A stretch of 33,194 nt of DNA from Planctomycetota bacterium. GTDB lineage: Bacteria > Planctomycetota > UBA1135 > GCA-002686595. The notes beneath the pieces are model-generated. The model was not told the DNA's origin. It made no database searches and worked only from the letters and a program-made list of their open reading frames with translations. Both the position numbers and the translations under genes were made by a program. Positions within the stretch are counted from its first letter, which is position 1, and every line of letters begins with the position of its first letter. Positions 1 to 8,552 of this stretch are shown one piece after another. The stretch is taken from assembly GCA_029212845.1 (NCBI GenBank), contig JARGPD010000013.1, positions 13,802 through 46,995 on the forward strand. Reading direction: 5' to 3'.

Positions 1-1566
1 TTCGTCGTCGAGCTCGGCGACCAGCTCCTCGTCCTCTTCGAGCTCAGCCGCTTCGTCGTCGTCCTCGTCGTCCTCCTCGTCCTCGTCTTCGTCGTCTTCG
101 TCGTCGAGCTCGGCGACCTGCTCCTCGTCCTCTTCGAGCTCAGCGGCTTCGTCCTCGTCCTCGTCTTCGTCGGCAAGCTCGGCGGCTTCGGGCTCCTCGT
201 CGTCCTCGTCCTGAGCGTCGAAGAGACCCGGCTGCTCCCAGCTCGGGCGGGCGGGACCGGCTTCGACGACCTCGCTGTCGTCCTCGTCCAGTGCGTCCGC
301 CTCGGTGTCGGCGTCAAAGACTCCCAAGGGGTCGGCCAGGAGCTCGTCCGCTTCGTCGAGCTCGTCCGCTTCGTCGAGCTCGTCCGCTTCGTCGAGCTCG
401 TCCTCTTCGTCGAGCTCGGCGGCTTCGAACTCTTCCTCCTCTTCGTCGAGCTCGGCAGCTTCCTCCCCTTCGGGCTCTTCGTCCTCGTCGAGCTCAGCGA
501 CCTCTTCGGCCAGCTCCGGCTCTTCGTCGAGCGGCGCCTCGGCGACCTCGGGCTGCTGCTCGGCTTCGGGCTCCTCGACGACCGCGACCGGCTCCTCGGC
601 GACGGTGGCCTGGGGCTCCTCCTCGACATCACGCTCCCAGCTGGGGCGAAGTGGCGAGGCCTCCTCGATCGGGCGCACGCCATAGGGGCGCACGCCAGCA
701 TCGGTGGTCAGCTCGGCCGAGTCGGCGGGGCGAACCCAGACACCGTCTTGGAGTCCGGTGTCCTCGCCGACTTCGGCTTCTCGCTCGAGCGGCTTGGCGG
801 CAGCGGCTTGAGCCAGATCTGCGCCAAGTGGCTTGGCGAGGCCGGTCCCGCCGGTAACCCTGACGGGGACCGGCGCAGGTGAACCGTGATCTTGGGATTG
901 CTTGGCTTCATCGGTGGGTTGGGAGCCGAGGACCTGGACTCCCTCGGGCAGCTCGCCGCGGGACCGCAGCTCGAACTCGCGCACCCCTGGGGCCGGCTTG
1001 ACATCGGCCGGGATCTCGGGGAACAGCGCTTCGGCTTCGGCGGAGGTCACTCCGTCTTGCTCTACCTCCCTCAAAGCGGCCGCAACAGGGTTCTCCTGAT
1101 CCGCTTTCTTGGAATTCCGCGGCATCGGGGCACCGATCGCCGCCCAGACCGCCACTGCGGCCACCAGCAAGGCCACTACCACACCGACGATTCCGCCGAG
1201 GATCGCCCCCATGGCGCCGGGCAGGAAGCCCCCGACCGAGCCGCCCCAGCCGCCGATGGCGCCGAACAGCAGGCTCGCCGCGAAGCCCAGGCCGAACAGC
1301 AGCCCGAGCGGCAGCGCCAGGGGCAGCGGCGCCGGGCGCATGAACATCACTGCGCCGACGATCGCCGACGCGACCGCGAACCCGAGGAAGGGGACCGTCC
1401 CGAAGGCCGCGATCAGACCCGTCAGGGCCTCGGTCGAGGTGTTGAGCGCCTCACCGCCGCTCTTCAGGGACATCAGCCCCGAGGCCGCCAGGAAGGCGCC
1501 GCCCAGGAACAGGACCAGCGCGAGGAGCTCGTAGCCCAGGTGTTTCTTGTTCTTCGTTTTACTCAT
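1..1566 (-). CDS. Membrane protein with about 4 N-terminal TM segments and a long Asp/Glu-rich repetitive tail; incomplete at window start; possible second FtsK-4TM-like protein
   Basis: Manual minus-frame translation from ATG at 1566 (MSKTKNKKHLGYELLALVLFLGGAFLAASGL...) is open to position 1 (522 codons, no stop), so it is absent from the ORF track. ATGAGTAA overlaps the ftsK stop. TM-like stretches are followed by ...ELDEADELDEADELDEADEL... and two RPSWE boxes. Confidence 0.8.
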   Translation of the reverse strand, partial: MSKTKNKKHLGYELLALVLFLGGAFLAASGLMSLKSGGEALNTSTEALTGLIAAFGTVPFLGFAVASAIVGAVMFMRPAPLPLALPLGLLFGLGFAASLLFGAIGGWGGSVGGFLPGAMGAILGGIVGVVVALLVAAVAVWAAIGAPMPRNSKKADQENPVAAALREVEQDGVTSAEAEALFPEIPADVKPAPGVREFELRSRGELPEGVQVLGSQPTDEAKQSQDHGSPAPVPVRVTGGTGLAKPLGADLAQAAAAKPLEREAEVGEDTGLQDGVWVRPADSAELTTDAGVRPYGVRPIEEASPLRPSWERDVEEEPQATVAEEPVAVVEEPEAEQQPEVAEAPLDEEPELAEEVAELDEDEEPEGEEAAELDEEEEEFEAAELDEEDELDEADELDEADELDEADELLADPLGVFDADTEADALDEDDSEVVEAGPARPSWEQPGLFDAQDEDDEEPEAAELADEDEDEDEAAELEEDEEQVAELDDEDDEDEDEEDDEDDDEAAELEEDEELVAELDDE

Positions 1567-4126
1567 CACCATCTCCAGTGGTCACGCCATGCAAGGCGTC
1601 CCAGTCTTTGAGGCTCATGTTGACCTCGCGGGCCTTGGATCCCTTGTGGGCGCCAACGATCCCCTCCTCTTCCATCATCTCCAGCAGCCTCGTGCCACGG
1701 GTGTAGCCGATGCCCAGCGCACGCTGCAGCAGACTCGCGGAGCCGCGCTTGGACTTCAGGATCACACGAACGGCTTCATCCCACAACTCGTCCCTCTCGG
1801 AAGGATCCTTGTCGGAGGGCATGCCGGGCTTGGCCGTGCCCGTCGCCGCCTGGACGAGCTCCTGATTGAAGCTGGCCGCCGAGTCCTGCTTGACGAAGTC
1901 CACGATGTCCTGGAGCTCTTCGTCCGTGGCCCACGCACCCTGCACGCGCATGACGTGCGAGACGCCGGGCGGGGTGTACAGCATGTCGCCACCGCCGAGC
2001 AGCTTCTCGGCGCCGCCGGTGTCGAGGATCACGCGGCTGTCGATCTTGCTGGCGACCTGGAACGCGATGCGCGTCGGCAGGTTGCCCTTGAGCACGCCGG
2101 TGATCACGTCGGTCGACGGACGCTGGGTCGCGACGATCACGTGGATGCCAACGGCCCGTGACTTCTGGGCGAGGCGCGTGATCGCCTGCTCGGCCTCCTT
2201 CTTGGAGACCATCATCAGGTCGGCGAGCTCGTCGATCACGATCACGATGTAGGGCACCGCGCGCGGGGTGCGCTCCTCGCTGAACTGCTCGCCCAGCTTC
2301 TCGCGCAGCTTGTCCTCGCCGAGGGCGTTGTAGCCCTTGATGTTCTTGACGCCGGCATCCTTGAAGAGCTCGTAGCGGCCCTCCATCTTCTCGCAGGCCC
2401 ACAGCAGCACGTTGGTGGCCTGCTTGGCGTCGGTCACCACGGGCACCATCATGTGCGGCACGCTGGTGAACATCTGCAGCTCGACCATCTTGGGGTCGAT
2501 CAGCACCCACTGGACCTCGTGCGGCGAGCGCGTGAGCAGCATCGAGGCCAGGATCGTGTTGATGCAGACCGACTTGCCCGAGCCCGTCGTTCCTGCGATC
2601 AACAGGTGCGGCATCTTGGCCAGGTCGGCCACGATCGGCGTGCCCTCGGCGTCCATGCCCAGGAACAGGGGCAGGGCGTACTTGCGCTTGTCGTAGGCCT
2701 CCTGGCGCACGAGCGAGCGCAGGGTCACGGTCGCCCGCTGCTTGTTCGGGATCTCGATGCCGATGGTCGAGCGACCGGGGATCGGCGCGATGATGCGCAC
2801 GCTCTTGGCGAGCAGCGCACCGGCGATCTCCTGGGAAAGCTGGGTGACCTTGTTCATGCGCGTGCCCTGGGCGACCTCGAGCTCGAAGAGCGTGATCGCG
2901 GGGCCGACGCGCGCGCCGACGACATGGGCGTCGACCTTGAACGAGGCCAGGGCGTTCTCGAGCTTGGTCGCGGCCTCCTCGAGGTCCTTCTCGCTGGCCG
3001 AGGTCCCGGCGACGGACTCGTTGAGCAGGGTCAAGGGCGGCAGCTTCCAGGGGCCCGCGGGCGGGGTGACTGGCTCGAGGTCGCGGATGCTGGTGGTGGT
3101 GCTGGCCGAGAGGTCGGGCTTCTTGCGCGCGACCTTGGCCGGGGTCACCACGACCTCTTCCTCCTCTTCCTCTTCGTCTTCCTCGTCCTCGTACTCCCAC
3201 TCCTCCTCGTCGTCCTCGGGCTCCTCTTCGTCCTCGTCGACCTCCTCGTACTCCCACTCCTCGTCGTCCTCGAGCTCCTCCTCTTCCTCCTCCTCGTAGA
3301 GCTCCTCCACCGGCGCGGCCTTCTTGGCCGGCTTCTTCTTCGCGGGCTTCTTCGCCGCCGCCTTCTTCTTGGCCGGCTTCTTCGCCTGCCCCTCTGCGAG
3401 GTCGGCCCCGCGCACGAAGTTCCACAGGCCCAGGAAGAGCCCCTTGAGCCAGACACCCAGGGCCTTCACGGGCCCCTCGCCGCTCGTGCTGGCGCGCTCG
3501 GCGAACCAGTCCCGCATGGCGCCGATGGCCGGCAGGAAGGCCATCTCCGTGGCCAGCATGAACGAGACCAACGAGACCAACGACAGGACCAGCCAGAGGC
3601 CCGGCCCCCCGAACTTGTCGACCAGCCCGGAGGTCGTCTCCAGGGCCAGGTAGCCGCCGGGCCCGTAGGGCGAGACGCTCGAGACGCCGTACTCGGCGCC
3701 GAAGGCCAGCTGGAAGAGGTAGGCGCTCGAGATCAGGAAGCACAGCCCCCCGAAGACCCGCAGGACCGGCAGGGTCAGCTGCTTGCGGGTCGTGATCAGC
3801 ATGCCCCAGGTGCCCGCCAGGAAGCACAGCATGTAGCCGCTCCAGCCGACCGCCGCGAAGGCCTGGGCCGCGAGGTAGTAGCCCGCCTGGCCGCCCCAGT
3901 TCTTGCCCTCGGCCCCGTTGATCGGCTTGTAGAAGCTGATCATCGACACGAACAGGAACAGGGCGAAGCCGATCAACAAGAGACCCTTGATCTCCTGCAG
4001 GTGCTCGGAGACCTCCTCCTCGCCCTTCTTGGCGCGTACCGGCTTCTCAGCCGGCGTGAACCAGGCCTTCACCCGGTCCAGCACGCCCTCGGACTGGGCC
4101 TTCTTCTTGGACTTCTTCTTCGCCAC
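1559..4126 (-). CDS. ftsK: DNA translocase FtsK/SpoIIIE family
   Basis: N-terminal TM segments, Walker A LLIAGTTGSGKSVCIN, Walker B VIVIDELADLMM, C-terminal gamma-like winged helix (SASLLQRALGIGYTRGTRLLEMMEEEGIVG). Confidence 0.97.
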   Translation of the reverse strand: MAKKKSKKKAQSEGVLDRVKAWFTPAEKPVRAKKGEEEVSEHLQEIKGLLLIGFALFLFVSMISFYKPINGAEGKNWGGQAGYYLAAQAFAAVGWSGYMLCFLAGTWGMLITTRKQLTLPVLRVFGGLCFLISSAYLFQLAFGAEYGVSSVSPYGPGGYLALETTSGLVDKFGGPGLWLVLSLVSLVSFMLATEMAFLPAIGAMRDWFAERASTSGEGPVKALGVWLKGLFLGLWNFVRGADLAEGQAKKPAKKKAAAKKPAKKKPAKKAAPVEELYEEEEEEELEDDEEWEYEEVDEDEEEPEDDEEEWEYEDEEDEEEEEEEVVVTPAKVARKKPDLSASTTTSIRDLEPVTPPAGPWKLPPLTLLNESVAGTSASEKDLEEAATKLENALASFKVDAHVVGARVGPAITLFELEVAQGTRMNKVTQLSQEIAGALLAKSVRIIAPIPGRSTIGIEIPNKQRATVTLRSLVRQEAYDKRKYALPLFLGMDAEGTPIVADLAKMPHLLIAGTTGSGKSVCINTILASMLLTRSPHEVQWVLIDPKMVELQMFTSVPHMMVPVVTDAKQATNVLLWACEKMEGRYELFKDAGVKNIKGYNALGEDKLREKLGEQFSEERTPRAVPYIVIVIDELADLMMVSKKEAEQAITRLAQKSRAVGIHVIVATQRPSTDVITGVLKGNLPTRIAFQVASKIDSRVILDTGGAEKLLGGGDMLYTPPGVSHVMRVQGAWATDEELQDIVDFVKQDSAASFNQELVQAATGTAKPGMPSDKDPSERDELWDEAVRVILKSKRGSASLLQRALGIGYTRGTRLLEMMEEEGIVGAHKGSKAREVNMSLKDWDALHGVTTGDGDE

Positions 4127-4146
4127 GTGTGTTGGACCTCTGGAGC

Positions 4147-4821
4147 TCAGCCTCGCCCGAGGGCGACGAGAGCTTCGGCGACGGCGCGCTTGGACTTGTT
4201 CTTGAGCTCGACCTTGCTGCCGTCACGGCCGATCAGGGTCACGCTGGTGCGCGCTCCCCCGAGGGCCGTTGGATCGTTGAGCGCGATGTAGTCCGCGCCC
4301 TTCCTTACTAATTTACGGCGCGCCCGGACCAGGCCGTCCCCGGTCTCGAGGGCGAAGCCCACGACCAGGCGGTCCTGCTTGCGCGCGCCGACAGTCGCCA
4401 GAATATCGGGGTTCTTGACCAACTCCAAGGTTGCGACTTCGTCCCCGCCATCCTTCGCACGCCACTTGCCCGCCCGGCGGCGCTTGGGACGCCAGTCCCC
4501 CACGGCGGCGGCCATGAACAGGGCGTCTGCGCCGGACCTGCCAAAGTGGGCCCTGGAGCGTCCCTCGGCCCCTAGGAAGGCCGCCTGCACGGCCGCCAGC
4601 ATGTCCCGGGCGCTGGTCACATCGACCCGCGTCACCCCCTCGGGCGTCGCTTGATGAACCGGTCCCGCAATCAGGATCACGCGGGCGCCCGCGCGCGCCG
4701 CGGCGGCGGCCAGCTCGAAGCCCATGCGTCCGCTGGACTCGTTCGAGATGTAGCGCACCGGGTCCACATGCTCGCGCGTGGGACCTGCGGTGACGACGAC
4801 CTTGCGGCGAGCCAGGCTCAC
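4147..4821 (-). CDS. coaB: Phosphopantothenate--cysteine ligase (CoaB domain as separate protein)
   Basis: VSLARRKVVVTAGPTREHVDPVRYISNESSGRMGFELA is the CoaB signature; likely GTG start at 4821 overlapping the coaC TGA (GTGA). Confidence 0.88.
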   Translation of the reverse strand: MSLARRKVVVTAGPTREHVDPVRYISNESSGRMGFELAAAAARAGARVILIAGPVHQATPEGVTRVDVTSARDMLAAVQAAFLGAEGRSRAHFGRSGADALFMAAAVGDWRPKRRRAGKWRAKDGGDEVATLELVKNPDILATVGARKQDRLVVGFALETGDGLVRARRKLVRKGADYIALNDPTALGGARTSVTLIGRDGSKVELKNKSKRAVAEALVALGRG

Positions 4822-5354
4822 AGGAGGTCCGCCAGGCGCTGCAGCAGGTCGGCGGTCTCGGGGAAGCGGCCCGGGCCCACGTCCCCGCAGGCCATCTCGC
4901 CGGTCTCGGGCTGGAGCACGCGCCAGCCATCGCCGGCTAGGGTCGCGAGGTTGCGGCCCACGGCCGGCTGGGCCCACATGTGCGGGTTCATCGCCGGCAC
5001 GATCACGCGCGGCACCGAGGCCGGGATCGCGAGGGCCATGGTCGTCAAGAGGTCCGTCGCCAGGCCATGGGCCAGGCGCCCGACCAGGTCGGCGGTGGCC
5101 GGCGCGACGAGCAGCAGCTCGCTGCCCTGGGCCAGGCTGATGTGGTCCATGGCCGTCATGCGCCCTTCGCCGAACTCGTGCACCAGGGCCGGGTGCCCGG
5201 TCAGGGCCTCGAACAGCTGGGCCGAGACGAGCCGGTCGGCGTTCGGGGTCAGGACCGCGTGGACCTCGTGGCCGGCGCCCTTGAGCTTGCTGGCGAGGTC
5301 GGCGGCCTTGTGGAGGGCCGCCGAGGCGCCGCAGCCGAGCAGGATGCGAGTCAT
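4818..5354 (-). CDS. coaC: Phosphopantothenoylcysteine decarboxylase (CoaC flavoprotein domain)
   Basis: MTRILLGCGASAALHKAADLASKLKGAGHEVHAVLTPNA..., PAMNPHMW motif; ATGA overlap with gmk. Confidence 0.88.
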   Translation of the reverse strand: MTRILLGCGASAALHKAADLASKLKGAGHEVHAVLTPNADRLVSAQLFEALTGHPALVHEFGEGRMTAMDHISLAQGSELLLVAPATADLVGRLAHGLATDLLTTMALAIPASVPRVIVPAMNPHMWAQPAVGRNLATLAGDGWRVLQPETGEMACGDVGPGRFPETADLLQRLADLL

Positions 5355-5938
5355 GGGCGGGCCTCCTCCGAGGGGGATGCGGCCGGGTCGCCGAGGCCGG
5401 CGAGCTCGCGCAGCTCGGCGAAGGCGGTGTCGAGGTCCTCGTTCACGATCACGTGGTGGTAGCGGTGCTGCTCCTCCATCTCGCCGGCGGCCTTCTTCAG
5501 GCGCCGCTCGATGACCTCCGGGTCGTCGGTGCCGCGGCCCACCAGGCGCTCGCGCAGGACCTCGGCCGAGGGGGGCGCGATGAAGACGAAGGTCGCTTCG
5601 ACGCCCAGTCCCATCAGCTGCAGGGCGCCCTGCACGTCGATCTCGATCAGGTAGACCTTGCCGGACGCGACCGAGGCCTCGATCGGCCCGCGCAGGGTGC
5701 CGTAGAGGTTGCCGTAGACCTCGGCGTGCTCGAGGAAGTCGCCGGACTCGATCCGGGTGCGGAACTCGGGCACCGTCAGGAAGTGGTAGTCGCGGCCGTC
5801 GACCTCGCCGGGACGCGGGGCGCGGGTGGTGGCCGAGACCGAGAACTCCACGCGCGGATCCTTCAAGAGGCGGCGGCACAGGGTGCTCTTGCCGCAGCCG
5901 GAGGGGCCCGAGACGACCAGGACGCGACCGGCGCTCAT
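5351..5938 (-). CDS. gmk: Guanylate kinase
   Basis: MSAGRVLVVSGPSGCGKSTLCRRLL; SVSATTRAPRPGEVDGRDYHFLT; start chosen at 5938 inside the longer ORF; ATGA overlap with yicC. Confidence 0.95.
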   Translation of the reverse strand: MSAGRVLVVSGPSGCGKSTLCRRLLKDPRVEFSVSATTRAPRPGEVDGRDYHFLTVPEFRTRIESGDFLEHAEVYGNLYGTLRGPIEASVASGKVYLIEIDVQGALQLMGLGVEATFVFIAPPSAEVLRERLVGRGTDDPEVIERRLKKAAGEMEEQHRYHHVIVNEDLDTAFAELRELAGLGDPAASPSEEARP

Positions 5939-6861
5939 TCGATGTTCTGCACCTGCTCGCGCAGGCGCTCCACGGCGTTCTTCATGTCGACGACCCAGTG
6001 GGCGACCGTCGCGTCGTTGCACTTGCTGCCGATCGTGTTGACCTCGCGCAGGGTCTCCTGGATCAGGAAGTCCAGCTTGCGACCCACGCCGGGGATCGGG
6101 CCGTCGCCCTGGGGCGCCGGACGCTCGCCGGTCAGCTGCTCGACGAGCTGCACCAGGTGGCTGCCCAGGCGCGAGACCTCCTCGGAGACATCGAGCCGGT
6201 CGGCCAGCAGCGCCATCTCCCGGGCAAGGTCCTTTTCGTCGACGCGGCGCCCGCCTCCGAGCAGCTCCTCGACGCGCCGCTGGAGGCCGGCGTGGTGCTC
6301 GGCGACCAGCTCGGGCATGCGTCCTTCGACCATGCTGACCAGCTTGGCCAGGCGCGCGCAGTTGCGCTGGAGGTCCTCGGCCATGGCCCTGCCCTCGCGC
6401 TCGCGCATCACGACCAGGTCGTCGATCGCGGCCTCGGCGGCCTCGAGGGCCAGGGCCTTGGCCACGCCCTCCCACTCGTTCGAGCTGTCCTCGCCACCGA
6501 CCACGCCGGGCAGGGACAGCAGCCGATCGAGGCTGACCCGCTCACGGCCGAGCTCATCGGCCAGACCGTCCAGCTTCTCCGCGTAGCGCGTGAGCAGCTC
6601 GGCGTTGATGCTGGCCGCGGTGGACTCCTCGCTGCGCTCGAGGCGCAGGAAGACGGTCACCGAGCCGCGCGCCAGGCGGCGCTTGATGCGCTGCTCGAGC
6701 TCGATGTCCAGCCCCGCGAGCTCGCTCGGCCCCTTGACCCGCACGACCAGGTGCCGGTTGTTGACCGAGCGCACCTCCGCCGTCATGCCCACACCGTCGC
6801 GCTCGAGGGTTGCCGCCCCGAAGCCGGTCATCGAGCGCAGGGTCGAGGCCGCCAAGGTCAC
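5935..6861 (-). CDS. yicC: YicC family protein (putative endoribonuclease)
   Basis: N-terminal LRSMTGFGAATLERDG...VRSVNNRHL and C-terminal GRKLDFLIQETLREVNTIGSKCNDATVAHWVVDMKNAVERLREQVQNIE match YicC N/DUF1732. Confidence 0.93.
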   Translation of the reverse strand: MTLAASTLRSMTGFGAATLERDGVGMTAEVRSVNNRHLVVRVKGPSELAGLDIELEQRIKRRLARGSVTVFLRLERSEESTAASINAELLTRYAEKLDGLADELGRERVSLDRLLSLPGVVGGEDSSNEWEGVAKALALEAAEAAIDDLVVMREREGRAMAEDLQRNCARLAKLVSMVEGRMPELVAEHHAGLQRRVEELLGGGRRVDEKDLAREMALLADRLDVSEEVSRLGSHLVQLVEQLTGERPAPQGDGPIPGVGRKLDFLIQETLREVNTIGSKCNDATVAHWVVDMKNAVERLREQVQNIE

Positions 6862-7463
6862 GCCTTGCCGCTCTCGGAGACCTGCCCAGGGCGCGAGCCC
6901 GGCTTGACCGCGACGTCGCCGCCCTTGCAGAGCGGGCAGTCGGCCGGGTTCCAGACGCGCGCCTGCACGTCGGCCAGGGCCACGAGCGGGATGTCCATGT
7001 CCTCGAACGGGTTGCCGCCCGAGCGGTTGACCAGACAGGCCGCCGCGACGACCTTGCCGCCGAGCTCCTGGATGACGCGGATCACTTCGCGGGCGCTGCC
7101 GCCGGTGGTCAAGACGTCCTCGACGACCAGCACGCGCTCACCGGGTTCGATCCGGAAGCCGCGGCGCAGGGTCATCATGCCTTCCTTGCGCTCTGTGAAG
7201 ATCGCGCGGGTGCCGCAGGCGCGCCCGACCTCGTAGCTGAAGGTCACCGCGCCCATGGCCGGGCCGACGACGACCTCGATCTCGCGGTCGCGCAGCAGGC
7301 GAGCCAAGGTCTCGGCAGCAGCGCCGGCCTCGGTCGGGTGCTGCAGGAAGAGCGCGCACTGGAAGTAGCGGTCGCTGTGCAAGCCCGAGGAGAGCTCGAA
7401 GTGACCCTCGAGCAGCGCCTCCTTGGCGCGCATCGACTCGAGCAGGCCGGAGGAATCGAGCAT
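6858..7463 (-). CDS. pyrE: Orotate phosphoribosyltransferase
   Basis: HFELSSGLHSDRYFQCA, PRPP loop VLVVEDVLTTGGSAREVI; ATG at 7463. Confidence 0.93.
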   Translation of the reverse strand: MLDSSGLLESMRAKEALLEGHFELSSGLHSDRYFQCALFLQHPTEAGAAAETLARLLRDREIEVVVGPAMGAVTFSYEVGRACGTRAIFTERKEGMMTLRRGFRIEPGERVLVVEDVLTTGGSAREVIRVIQELGGKVVAAACLVNRSGGNPFEDMDIPLVALADVQARVWNPADCPLCKGGDVAVKPGSRPGQVSESGKA

Positions 7464-7786
7464 CACTCGTTCCCGCCGTTGCCGGCGTCCGGTGCCGTCT
7501 CGGCCGGGGCGTTGAGCATGCTGCCGCCGACGCCGTCGAGCACCGAGGTCGAGGTGGCGCGACGGTTGAGCACGTGGATGCCGAGGGCGGTGACCAGGAA
7601 GACGACCGCGACCCAACCGGTGAAGCGGTTGATGCCGGAGGTGCCCACGCCGAAGGTCGCCTGGCCGTGGCCGCCGAGGGCCTCGCCGAAGCCGCCGCCC
7701 TTGCCCTCTTGGAGCAGGACGACCACGATCAGCACGATCGCCGCGAGGACGAAGACGATGTAGAGCAGAGTGAGGAGCAGGGACAT
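7463..7786 (-). CDS. secG: Preprotein translocase subunit SecG
   Basis: MSLLLTLLYIVFVLAAIVLIVVVLLQEGKGGGFGEALGG...TFGVGTSGINRFTGWVAVVFLVTAL, two TMs around the LLQEGKGGG...FG motif. Confidence 0.93.
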   Translation of the reverse strand: MSLLLTLLYIVFVLAAIVLIVVVLLQEGKGGGFGEALGGHGQATFGVGTSGINRFTGWVAVVFLVTALGIHVLNRRATSTSVLDGVGGSMLNAPAETAPDAGNGGNE

Positions 7787-7794
7787 GAGCTTGT

Positions 7795-8550
7795 TTAGTT
7801 CTGGAACTCGATGATCGCGGTGAAGGAGTCGCCGTCCAGGCTGGCCCCGCCGACGAGGGCGCCGTCGATGCTGTCGACGGCCATCAACTCGGAGACGTTG
7901 CTGGGCTTGACGCTGCCGCCGTACTGGATGCGGGTGGCGTTGGCGACGGCCTCGTCGAAGAGGCCGGCGAGCACGCCGCGCAGGTAGTCATGGACTGCCC
8001 CGGCTTGCTCGGAGGTTGCGGTGAGGCCCGTGCCGATGGCCCAGACCGGCTCGTAGGCGATCGTGACCTTGGACATTTCAGCGGCCGAGACGCTGGCGAG
8101 GCCGGCGACGAGCTGGCGCTTGACGACCTCTTCGGTGCGGCCGTCCTCGCGCTCCTCGATCGTCTCACCGACGCAGAGGATCGGGTCGATGCCGGCCTCG
8201 AGGGCCTTCCTGACCTTGGCGCCGACGAGCTGGGCGCGCGCGCCGAAGCCGTGCCGGCGCGCGGGGTGGCCCAGGGAGTCGCTCTCGCAGCCGACGGGCG
8301 TGAGCCTCGCCGCCGAGACCGCGCCGGTGAAGGCGCCGGAGTCCTCGTGGCACATGTCCTGGGCGCCCAGGCGCACGCGCGAACCGGCCAGGGCCCGGGC
8401 GACCTCGTCGAGGTAGACGTAGGACGGGAAGACGGCCACGTCGACGTCAGCGCGGCGGTCCGCGGCGGCGCGGACCTGGTTGACGAGGTCGAGGGCGGAC
8501 CGGCGGTCCAGGTTCATCTTCCAGTTGCCGGCGAGGAACGGGCGTCTCAT
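7795..8550 (-). CDS. tpiA: Triosephosphate isomerase (divergent loop-4 motif)
   Basis: AGNWKMN, AYEPVWAIGTG, IQYGGSVKPSN and GALVGGASL conserved; start ATG at 8550. Confidence 0.93.
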   Translation of the reverse strand: MRRPFLAGNWKMNLDRRSALDLVNQVRAAADRRADVDVAVFPSYVYLDEVARALAGSRVRLGAQDMCHEDSGAFTGAVSAARLTPVGCESDSLGHPARRHGFGARAQLVGAKVRKALEAGIDPILCVGETIEEREDGRTEEVVKRQLVAGLASVSAAEMSKVTIAYEPVWAIGTGLTATSEQAGAVHDYLRGVLAGLFDEAVANATRIQYGGSVKPSNVSELMAVDSIDGALVGGASLDGDSFTAIIEFQN

Positions 8551-8552
8551 GG

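Noticed and set aside
349-420. Possible CRISPR-like short repeats
   Set aside because: Contiguous in-frame coding repeats with no spacers.
305-685. Poly-Ser ORF on the + strand (SSSASSSSS...)
   Set aside because: It is the antisense reading of the Asp/Glu-rich codons of the minus-strand acidic protein, not an independent gene.
2742-3299. Plus-strand ORF ending in a poly-Ser run
   Set aside because: Antisense shadow of the ftsK acidic linker.
2453-4291. 612-aa + strand ORF
   Set aside because: Overlaps ftsK entirely in antisense; Arg/Gly/Leu-rich composition typical of high-GC shadow ORFs.
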